In this document: positions 1 to 5,260 of the stretch, piece by piece
Numbering within the stretch: position 1 is the first letter of the stretch
How the letters are laid out: every line of letters begins with the position of its first letter
From: Bacteroidales bacterium
GTDB lineage: Bacteria; Bacteroidota; Bacteroidia; Bacteroidales; UBA12481
Reading direction: 5' to 3'
Assembly (NCBI GenBank): GCA_028707745.1
Contig: JAQWAJ010000094.1
Location: forward strand, 1-7,025
DNA length: 7,025 bases
Made by a program: the position numbers and the translations under genes
Notes under the pieces: generated by a model
What the model was told of the DNA's origin: nothing
Database searches by the model: none
The model's input: the letters and a program-made list of their open reading frames with translations, nothing else

Positions 1-116
1 AGAGGCAAAGCGGCTTGTAAAAAGCCAAATGCCGTACGCAGAAACAAATTGTTGAAGCACATCAGATAAAAACTGCGGCTCCACAACTTTGAAGGACTAT
101 TGTTTTCAGGTGTCAT
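1..116 (-). CDS. MFS transporter, N-terminal fragment (cut by left edge)
   Basis: An open frame starts at an ATG (114-116, minus strand) and stays open to the window edge, giving 38 complete residues. After a short polar N-terminus (MTPENNSPSK) comes LWSRSFYLMCFNNLFLRTAF and then GFLQAALP. This 'LW-x-x-x-F' entry into the first membrane helix, ending in 'LPL', is the usual opening of major facilitator superfamily transporters of Bacteroidota, so I infer an inner-membrane permease or exporter. No other in-frame start lies between the receptor stop codon and this ATG. It follows the TonB-dependent receptor by 67 bp on the same strand with no promoter I can see between them, so cotranscription is likely, modulated by the hairpin in the gap. 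The substrate cannot be told; a role in bringing the receptor's ligand across the inner membrane is inference. The call rests on few residues. Confidence 0.6.
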   Translation of the reverse strand, partial: MTPENNSPSKLWSRSFYLMCFNNLFLRTAFGFLQAALP

Positions 117-146
117 TGAGTGGCAATAAGGGTGATCGAGAAATGC

Positions 147-174
147 GGGAAGTGCTGAATACACAGCACTTCCC
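147..174 (-). terminator. Stem-loop after the receptor gene (terminator or intercistronic hairpin)
   Basis: A perfect 11-bp inverted repeat, GGGAAGTGCTG (147-157) and CAGCACTTCCC (164-174), encloses a 6-nt loop. Three more pairs (143-145 with 176-178) extend the stem across one mismatch. It begins about 10 nt beyond the receptor stop codon, the usual place for an intrinsic terminator. However, the minus-strand sequence after the stem (GCATTTCTCG) has no proper U-tract, and the probable MFS gene starts only about 30 nt further on. It may therefore be a partial terminator or an mRNA-stabilising hairpin that lowers transporter expression relative to the receptor. Confidence 0.6.
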
Positions 175-183
175 ACATGATCT

Positions 184-2523
184 CTACAGTTTGTAGCTTA
201 GATTAAGTCCGCAATAGTAAGTTGCCGTATAGGGCCCCGGAATGAATAAGCCTGAATTCGTAGAATTGATATATACCGAAGTATAATACAAGCTGTTGGT
301 CAGGTTATTAGCGCCGGCAAAAACATCCAGAGCAAAGTGTTTACCCAGAATGGTTCTGTAGCCAATCTTAGCATTTAGCAGCGAGAAGCTGTTCGTGTAA
401 TGCAGATTGTTGTAGTGCAATGGCATGGCATCAACCCATCTGTAGGTAGAATTCAGATAGACACCCCATTTTGATGCGATATCAACACCTGCGTTCAGCA
501 CATGAGGAGAAACACCGGATACCTTATGATCGGTATAATCCACGGTTTTGGCATTGTCGTTGTTATCGCTCCTGAAATTTTTATACTTAAAATCAGAATA
601 GGTATAAGTCACAAATGGTTGAACCCGTGAAATCACTTTACGGCTATCGTTTATCAGTGAATATGACACATTCACTTCCAGACCGTTATCGATTTGTTCT
701 CCGGTGTTGGTATAAAAAGTGTACAGGATGCTACCAGTTGAATCTGCAACTGATTGCGGGGTCAGCTTGTCGTTAACATCCAGTTGGAAAAGGGCCACCT
801 GGTAAGAAAGCTTTTTGTTCAGCAAACTTCCTTTTGAACCGATTTCGTAAAGCATCCCGCTTTCAGGCTTAAGATTCATGTTCACTTCACCCAGATAAGG
901 GATGGTGGTCATGGTGGTTGCAGGCGGTGTATAACCTTTACTGATGTTTACAAATGCAGAAACATTGTTGTTAAAGGTTTTCAGCAGAGACAGGCGCGGG
1001 CAAACCACAGGATCAAAAGATCGGGTACCTGATTGATCAGGATGCGAAGTATTCCCCGGATAACCCAAACCATCTGCAATGTCGAATTTAACTGAATTAT
1101 AGCTTGCTCCGGCAGTAAGGATAAAATCATACGGCAGGATTACATCCCACTGAGTGAACAAATTGTTCTGGAATGTGGTAATCTCATTATCGGCATTCAT
1201 GGCACCAATTTTATAGTCTTTGGTAAATCCGTAGTTCTTATAGAAAGAGATTGAATTCTGAATTTCGTCACCTACGGTTCCTTTAACTTTCACTTTTCCA
1301 ATATCATACACAAAGTTAAATTCAGTACGTCCACCATAGTTTTGGTTGGCATAGCTTGAATATCCCACTGTGTACAGAGAGGTTTCATTAAATCCGCCAT
1401 AAAACAGACTGGACAAATTGCTGATATGTTTCGAGAACTTGTAATGATGTGACATACCGACCCGACGGGAATCATATTCACTGTTAACATCAACTTTCAG
1501 GTGATTGGCAGCTGCAATGTTCTGTTTACCAAAGTACTGCGTACTATCGAGCTGTCCGGCGCTTCGGTCGTACAAATGAGCGTAAGAAGCATAAACCGAA
1601 AACGTCTGTTTATCGGAGGGCCTGAAAGTACCCGTGAACGAACCGAAATCCCGGTTCGAATTATTGTGTGGCCGGTAACCGTCATACGACTGGTGTCCAT
1701 AGTTCACTACAATGGAGGACTGATTTGTTGCACTCTCAAGGCGGGTATTGGTTCGCCAGAGACCGTCGCTACCGACCAATCCCTGCTGAATGATTTTAGT
1801 ACTCAGGGGTTCGGGCTGAACGGTGTACATTTTTAGGGTACCACCAATGCCGGCGCCATAAATACTGGAAGCTGAACCTTTAATAATTTCAGTTTGTCCG
1901 ATAATCGTATAATCGATATCGTCGAGCAAAGTTTGTCCATCAGCGCTGGTAATCGGTATACCATTCAAATATGCTTTAAAACCGGCTGTTACGGTATTTG
2001 CCGAACTTCCGTACAAAGATGTTCCATACCCTCGAATGGTCATCCGCAAACCTCCTGAAATATTGCGTTTCTCCATCAGCACTCCCGGTTCGAGGTTTAT
2101 AACCTTGTCAAAGAATACGCCCTCTTCACGATTCATCTGTCTTGGTGTGATAATCCCGATCGACTGAGCTTGCCTGAGGTTTTTATTCTCCTCGATGCGC
2201 GATGAATTAATCGATACTTCGTTGAGGTTGAAAGAGGCGGGGATCAATCCGATATTCAGTCCCTTCGACTGTTCAGAACATACAAATTTGTAAGCTTCAT
2301 AACTCACATGTGTAACGGATATCTCATTATTTATCTGACAGTTGACTTTAAACTCCCCGTTCCCATCGGTTATAGTGTTTGCCCCACCCTTAACACGGAT
2401 GCTGACATCGGGCAATGGGTTTCCGTTGTATGTATCAAAAACTTTTCCTGTTACCAGAACATTCTGCCCTGACACTGACAAGGAAAAGAATATTACGCCT
2501 AAAAAAATCAATAATTGTTTCAT
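184..2523 (-). CDS. TonB-dependent outer-membrane receptor with CarboxypepD_reg-like N-terminal domain
   Basis: This encodes a 779-residue ligand-gated outer-membrane porin that imports a small ligand using energy from TonB-ExbBD. I start it at the ATG at 2521-2523 because this gives a clean signal peptide (MKQLLIFLGVIFFSLSVSGQ); an ATG 16 codons upstream would add a non-signal extension. Domains in order: signal peptide (1-20); CarboxypepD_reg-like beta-sandwich (about 21-97; VTGKVFDTYNGNPLPDVSI, then TDGNGEF); linker LNEVSI (100-105), where Bacteroidota receptors usually carry LDEVVV; plug (about 110-235) with TIRGYG (162-167), YLNGIPI (185-191) and EIIKGSASSIYGAG (212-225); and a beta-barrel to the end, with a late segment resembling the usual FAGANNLTN signature. 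The final residue is Leu instead of the more common Phe. Length fits FecA/siderophore-type receptors rather than SusC (about 1000 residues), and no SusD gene follows. Iron-siderophore, other metal chelate or vitamin are all possible ligands. It lies between a small anchored protein gene and a probable MFS gene. Confidence 0.95.
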   Translation of the reverse strand: MKQLLIFLGVIFFSLSVSGQNVLVTGKVFDTYNGNPLPDVSIRVKGGANTITDGNGEFKVNCQINNEISVTHVSYEAYKFVCSEQSKGLNIGLIPASFNLNEVSINSSRIEENKNLRQAQSIGIITPRQMNREEGVFFDKVINLEPGVLMEKRNISGGLRMTIRGYGTSLYGSSANTVTAGFKAYLNGIPITSADGQTLLDDIDYTIIGQTEIIKGSASSIYGAGIGGTLKMYTVQPEPLSTKIIQQGLVGSDGLWRTNTRLESATNQSSIVVNYGHQSYDGYRPHNNSNRDFGSFTGTFRPSDKQTFSVYASYAHLYDRSAGQLDSTQYFGKQNIAAANHLKVDVNSEYDSRRVGMSHHYKFSKHISNLSSLFYGGFNETSLYTVGYSSYANQNYGGRTEFNFVYDIGKVKVKGTVGDEIQNSISFYKNYGFTKDYKIGAMNADNEITTFQNNLFTQWDVILPYDFILTAGASYNSVKFDIADGLGYPGNTSHPDQSGTRSFDPVVCPRLSLLKTFNNNVSAFVNISKGYTPPATTMTTIPYLGEVNMNLKPESGMLYEIGSKGSLLNKKLSYQVALFQLDVNDKLTPQSVADSTGSILYTFYTNTGEQIDNGLEVNVSYSLINDSRKVISRVQPFVTYTYSDFKYKNFRSDNNDNAKTVDYTDHKVSGVSPHVLNAGVDIASKWGVYLNSTYRWVDAMPLHYNNLHYTNSFSLLNAKIGYRTILGKHFALDVFAGANNLTNSLYYTSVYINSTNSGLFIPGPYTATYYCGLNLSYKL

Positions 2524-2538
2524 ATAAATGGTTATCAG

Positions 2539-2568
2539 CAAATTCATTAAAAATTGAAAATGACAATA
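2539..2568 (-). promoter_or_regulatory. Candidate promoter for the TonB-dependent receptor
   Basis: On the minus strand TGAATTTG (2546-2539) matches the Bacteroidota -7 consensus TAnnTTTG at five of six fixed positions. Exactly 17 nt upstream is TTG (2566-2564, within TATTG), fitting the -33 element and its normal spacing; a second TTG lies 5 nt further up. The -7 element ends 15 nt before the receptor ATG, so the leader would be short. The region is AT-rich, so chance matches are likely, and the receptor could also be read from the promoter of the upstream small gene. Confidence 0.35.
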
Positions 2569-2579
2569 CAATAACTGTT

Positions 2580-2616
2580 TTCAAATCAATGATTTATTAA
2601 AAAATCAAGATTTGAA
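2580..2616. repeat. AT-rich nested inverted repeat upstream of the receptor gene
   Basis: The outer arms TTCAAATC (2580-2587) and GATTTGAA (2609-2616) are perfect 8-bp complements. Inside them GATTT (2591-2595) and AAATC (2602-2606) pair again around a 6-nt loop, with a small asymmetric bulge (3 versus 2 nt). On the minus strand no T-run follows, so a terminator is unlikely. It lies just upstream of the candidate receptor promoter, in the 135-bp gap after the small membrane-protein gene. An operator or a leader structure is possible; chance symmetry in AT-rich DNA is also possible. Confidence 0.4.
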
Positions 2617-2658
2617 CAATCTCATTTTCATTCAAAACACAATACGGTAAAATGGAAT

Positions 2659-3192
2659 TCAGGAGGCCTTGGGAGGGGGAATCAATTGATCCAGGATTAT
2701 CGATCTGTAAGAATTCTGCTCATCATAATAGGTGAGAATAATCGCAGAAAAAGCCATATCATCGGCGGCAAAACCCTCTGCGAATACACTCTGAAACAAC
2801 TTTTTGAAAACATTCTCAAAGTCCTTCCGGCGTTGAGGATTATCGTTCATGTGCTTTTGGACGTGTTTGTCAAGATCCGCAAAAAGCTTGCTTTCCTTAA
2901 CATCCCGGATGCAATGATAGATGATGGTATCGTTTTTCAGTTCCTGTCTGACAATATCATACATTTCACCTTTGAACATAAATTCCTTGTCCTTTTTTGT
3001 CCAGAGTAAACCAGATGGGTCAGCGGCTGTGACCTGTATGGCAACCAGGTCTTTTTCCGGAACGCTTTTCTTGATGAGTTGCCGGACTTCCCTTCGGATC
3101 TGTTTTCGGTTGATTTCGAAGGAATAGTAATATCCAACCATGTTATATAGAAAAACGCAAAGTAATGATATGGATATTACTCTTTTCAACAA
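2659..3192 (-). CDS. Small membrane-anchored protein of unknown function, upstream of the receptor
   Basis: This is a 177-residue protein with no function I can name. One hydrophobic segment (about residues 4-24, including ISISLLCVFLYNMVGYYYSF) should act as a membrane anchor or uncleaved signal, leaving a hydrophilic periplasmic domain. Next come a basic amphipathic stretch (RKQIRREVRQLIKK, 29-42), a beta-like stretch with DLVAIQV, then FMFKGEMYDIVRQE, TIIYHCIRD, and a charged helical region before the C-terminal LIPPPKAS. From memory, small proteins with this layout (anchor with 'Y-N-x-x-G-Y', then 'DLV-x-I', then 'G-x-MYDIV') sit next to TonB-dependent receptors in many Bacteroidota; I cannot verify this here. 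The start is one of two adjacent TTG codons (3190-3192 or 3187-3189): a stop codon lies two codons upstream, and the first internal ATG (3139-3141) would remove most of the anchor. The receptor follows 135 bp downstream, so it may be a periplasmic accessory of that import system. Confidence 0.75.
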   Translation of the reverse strand: MLKRVISISLLCVFLYNMVGYYYSFEINRKQIRREVRQLIKKSVPEKDLVAIQVTAADPSGLLWTKKDKEFMFKGEMYDIVRQELKNDTIIYHCIRDVKESKLFADLDKHVQKHMNDNPQRRKDFENVFKKLFQSVFAEGFAADDMAFSAIILTYYDEQNSYRSIILDQLIPPPKAS

Positions 3193-3209
3193 TCCTCAAT
3201 TATCGGGTG

Positions 3210-3217
3210 CGAATGTA
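3210..3217 (-). promoter_or_regulatory. Candidate -7 promoter element for the small membrane protein
   Basis: Read on the minus strand this is TACATTCG followed by CACC, matching the Bacteroidota -7 consensus TAnnTTTG at five of six fixed positions and sharing the GCACC that often follows it. It ends 17 nt before the TTG start codon, so the leader would be about 10 nt. No TTG with correct -33 spacing is present, which keeps this tentative. If real, it would open the small protein-receptor-transporter unit. Confidence 0.35.
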
Positions 3218-3223
3218 CTCCAA

Positions 3224-3256
3224 GAAATTCAAAATCGGGACTGCCCGCCAAATTTC
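3224..3256 (-). terminator. Weak hairpin after the lipoprotein gene, possible terminator
   Basis: A short GC-rich hairpin, CGGG (3236-3239) with CCCG (3244-3247), lies within outer arms GAAATT (3224-3229) and AATTTC (3251-3256). On the minus strand the inner stem is followed by ATTTTG. It lies about 20 nt beyond the lipoprotein stop codon, a suitable place for transcription to end, but the inner stem has only 4 bp and the T-run is short. It is a possible weak terminator and nothing stronger. Confidence 0.3.
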
Positions 3257-3274
3257 GTATTCCGATGTATTTAA

Positions 3275-5176
3275 TCAGGTTGGCGGATGCAACCGTTTTT
3301 GAAACCACTGCCGGACCGATCGCATGGTTTCCATCTGGTAGTTTGGGGTATGACGACGGCAGGAAGAGCGTTCCTCACTGTTTTCGGGGGCTCCCCATCT
3401 GATCTCGATGCCATCGTTGGGATTGTACGCCATTTCAAACGCATCCCGGCGTTTCAGGATCTCGGCAATCGTCAGGACTTGTTCCCGGCCATCGGTGCGG
3501 GTATAGGTGATGGAAAGTTCAGTGACCTTCTTGTCCAGCAAACTTTTCAATTTTTCTTTGGTCTGTTCCGGGGAGCTCAGTTTCGACATTTTGTAGTCTT
3601 GTGGGGAGCGAACGATCTTATCCGGAAAATCCAGTACGGCATCCATAGCGATCAGCAGCCGCAGATCACGGTTTGGCGTAGAGAAGTCCTCCCACTGGCC
3701 ACCGGCCTGAAATACTCCGGCAGCGCGACCCGGCATCTGCACCATTGTTCCGGGATGTTCTTTCATGTATTTTTCTCCGGTGGAGACCGAGTTCACCCGG
3801 GTCAGGAGTTGTTCGTGCAACGCCTGAATCAGGTCGAGCAACGCCGCTTCAGGATCAAGCGGTTTGGGGTTGATGTTCCGCTCCATGGTCAGATAAAAGA
3901 GCTCGGGGTCCATCCCTTTTTGCTGGATAGAAAACGGTGCAAGTCCCTGATTTTTTGATATTTCCTCGTTTTTCAGCAGCCGGCGCTGGTTTTCTTTCAT
4001 CACGATCGGGCGGAAGGCTTTGAATCCAGGCTCACCGATCACCTCCTTAGTGGCGAACAGGAAATTTCCTTTCCAGAATCGCTTGATGGCAATCGTATTA
4101 TCGGGCTGAGCATCTACGGATAGAAGCACGCCCGGTTTATTGCCCGACTGGGGTATCCATCGGACCAGGATCAGTGTATGTCCGTAAGGATCGGCATAAA
4201 CCACGCCGGGGCGCAATGACTCGCGGGTAAGCGGTACCGGATAATAATCAGAAGTTTCATCATTCAGCGCTGTGCGGGCGGTACCCGAATGAACACCATC
4301 CATCACCCTCCGCATAAAAGCATTGAAGGCCAGTGTTGGATTGGTTTTGGAGCTGGGTGACTCGTTGGAGATCCAATTGCCGGTTTGGGGAGATTTTCCC
4401 AGCCAGCCGCGGTTGCACTCATGATATCCGAAAGGCAGTCCCAATTTCCAGGCAAAGTAAGCCCTCAAAAAGAACGGATTATCCGCGCAATCGGGTTCCA
4501 TCAGCACCCTGACCTTTCCGGCAGGATCATCCTCTCCCAATCCGAGATAATTATAGAGCAGGTTTTGTTCGGCGCCCTGAGTCACATCGTTCAGTGTGGG
4601 CCAGGAGGCACCTTCATCTGCAGTATAAAACAGGGCATTGATCCAGGCTGAATAGAGTGCTTCGGTTTCACTTCCCCACCCTTTTTCGGTTTTCCAGATC
4701 ACTCCCGAAGAGTGAGCAACCGGCTTTTTATCAGATATACTGAACTCCGCTTCACAGCGCTGCTTACCACCTTCGGTATATTTAACCTGATATTTGCCTG
4801 CCGGTCCGGATTCAAACTCATCGATTCTCCAGAAAGGCAATCCATCACCATTCCTGCTTTTATTGGATTTCAGGGAACCAGCCGGACCCGTAACCTCGAT
4901 GTGTGCTTTACGGATGTTTTTTCCGCCGGTGGCCATAATCCGGATGGGCTGTCCGGAAACGGGATTTTCAGGAGTCACCAGCAGCGCATAAACCGGCTGA
5001 ATTTTAATATCCTGTTCAGATTCATCCGTTGAACTGGCCGACTGTTCCGTACCCACTTTGATATCCTGTCCACCCGGCCTTCCGCTGCAGGATCCGATTC
5101 CCGAGAGGAACGCCATACTCGCCAATAGCAGAAGCAGATGGCGCGAAATTCCTGCATTTTGATCTCTGTGTACCAT
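3275..5176 (-). CDS. Lipoprotein with putative Cys-His-Asp catalytic triad (papain/transglutaminase-like), family not recognised
   Basis: This is a 633-residue lipoprotein. The ATG at 5174-5176 gives a basic N-terminus, a hydrophobic core (LLLLLASMAFLSGIG) and a lipobox ending IGSC with lipidated Cys30; the in-frame ATG 14 codons upstream lies inside the preceding terminator loop and is rejected. Residues 31-58 are a polar tether. Residues 60-148 look beta-rich and Ig-like (YALLVTPENPVSGQPIRI). The central part carries EPDCADNPFFLRAYFAWKLG with Cys230 between Asp229 and Ala231, then ADPYGHTLILVRW with His333, then LLSVDAQPDN with Asp355. The order Cys, His in a beta-strand context, then Asp is that of papain-fold and transglutaminase-like enzymes, so I infer a cysteine hydrolase or acyltransferase acting on protein or peptidoglycan; none of this is proven. 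The remaining 270 residues are mostly helical and charged and end in an Arg-rich tail (SCRRH, RLHPPT). By eye this gene is richer in G and C than the receptor gene. It appears to be its own transcription unit. Confidence 0.85.
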   Translation of the reverse strand: MVHRDQNAGISRHLLLLLASMAFLSGIGSCSGRPGGQDIKVGTEQSASSTDESEQDIKIQPVYALLVTPENPVSGQPIRIMATGGKNIRKAHIEVTGPAGSLKSNKSRNGDGLPFWRIDEFESGPAGKYQVKYTEGGKQRCEAEFSISDKKPVAHSSGVIWKTEKGWGSETEALYSAWINALFYTADEGASWPTLNDVTQGAEQNLLYNYLGLGEDDPAGKVRVLMEPDCADNPFFLRAYFAWKLGLPFGYHECNRGWLGKSPQTGNWISNESPSSKTNPTLAFNAFMRRVMDGVHSGTARTALNDETSDYYPVPLTRESLRPGVVYADPYGHTLILVRWIPQSGNKPGVLLSVDAQPDNTIAIKRFWKGNFLFATKEVIGEPGFKAFRPIVMKENQRRLLKNEEISKNQGLAPFSIQQKGMDPELFYLTMERNINPKPLDPEAALLDLIQALHEQLLTRVNSVSTGEKYMKEHPGTMVQMPGRAAGVFQAGGQWEDFSTPNRDLRLLIAMDAVLDFPDKIVRSPQDYKMSKLSSPEQTKEKLKSLLDKKVTELSITYTRTDGREQVLTIAEILKRRDAFEMAYNPNDGIEIRWGAPENSEERSSCRRHTPNYQMETMRSVRQWFQKRLHPPT

Positions 5177-5184
5177 ATTCGGTA

Positions 5185-5192
5185 CAAAGATG
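5185..5192 (-). promoter_or_regulatory. Candidate -7 promoter element for the lipoprotein gene
   Basis: Read on the minus strand this is CATCTTTG followed by TACC. It fits the Bacteroidota -7 element TAnnTTTG at five of six fixed positions, and TACC is close to the frequent GCACC that follows. It lies only 8 nt before the chosen ATG at 5176, so the mRNA would be nearly leaderless. No -33 TTG is seen at the correct spacing; that region is filled by the T-run of the upstream terminator. Its place straight after a terminator supports an independent promoter here. Confidence 0.4.
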
Positions 5193-5201
5193 ATAAAAAT
5201 A

Positions 5202-5234
5202 AAAAGAGGCTGTCTCATAAGGGCAGCCTCTTTT
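5202..5234 (-). terminator. Rho-independent terminator of the M16 peptidase gene
   Basis: Perfect 11-bp complementary arms, AAAAGAGGCTG (5202-5212) and CAGCCTCTTTT (5224-5234), enclose an 11-nt loop. On the minus strand the stem is followed by a T-rich run (TATTTTTATC). It begins 26 nt beyond the peptidase stop codon and ends before the lipoprotein promoter-like element, so it separates the two genes. On the plus strand the stem is followed by a run of only four T, part of the stem itself, so minus-strand termination is favoured. Confidence 0.88.
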
Positions 5235-5260
5235 ACAATCTCAAATCTGTTGCGATTCCG

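Noticed and set aside
184..2523. SusC-type polysaccharide receptor of a PUL
   Set aside because: It is about 200 residues shorter than SusC proteins and the next gene is not a SusD-like lipoprotein.
2524..2571. Longer N-terminus of the TonB receptor
   Set aside because: Starting 16 codons earlier puts a hydrophobic/polar extension before a perfect signal peptide and would overlap the candidate promoter.
2686..3009. Plus-strand open frame of 107 codons opposite the small membrane protein
   Set aside because: I weighed it because the minus-strand protein is itself unrecognised, but the minus-strand frame has an anchor, fits between its neighbours and is codirectional with them.
3275..3400. 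Possible frameshift giving the odd Arg-rich C-terminal tail of the lipoprotein
   Set aside because: The frame reads smoothly to a stop with no sign of an interrupted domain; composition alone does not support a frameshift.
3287..3958. Plus-strand open frame of 223 codons opposite the lipoprotein gene
   Set aside because: It lies wholly antisense to a well-supported gene, its translation is rich in His, Arg, Phe and Gly without domain or signal features, and it is explained by the codon bias of the minus-strand gene.
5202..5234. Inverted repeat as the end of an insertion sequence
   Set aside because: No transposase or second copy is present, and the T-run and position after a stop codon fit a terminator.
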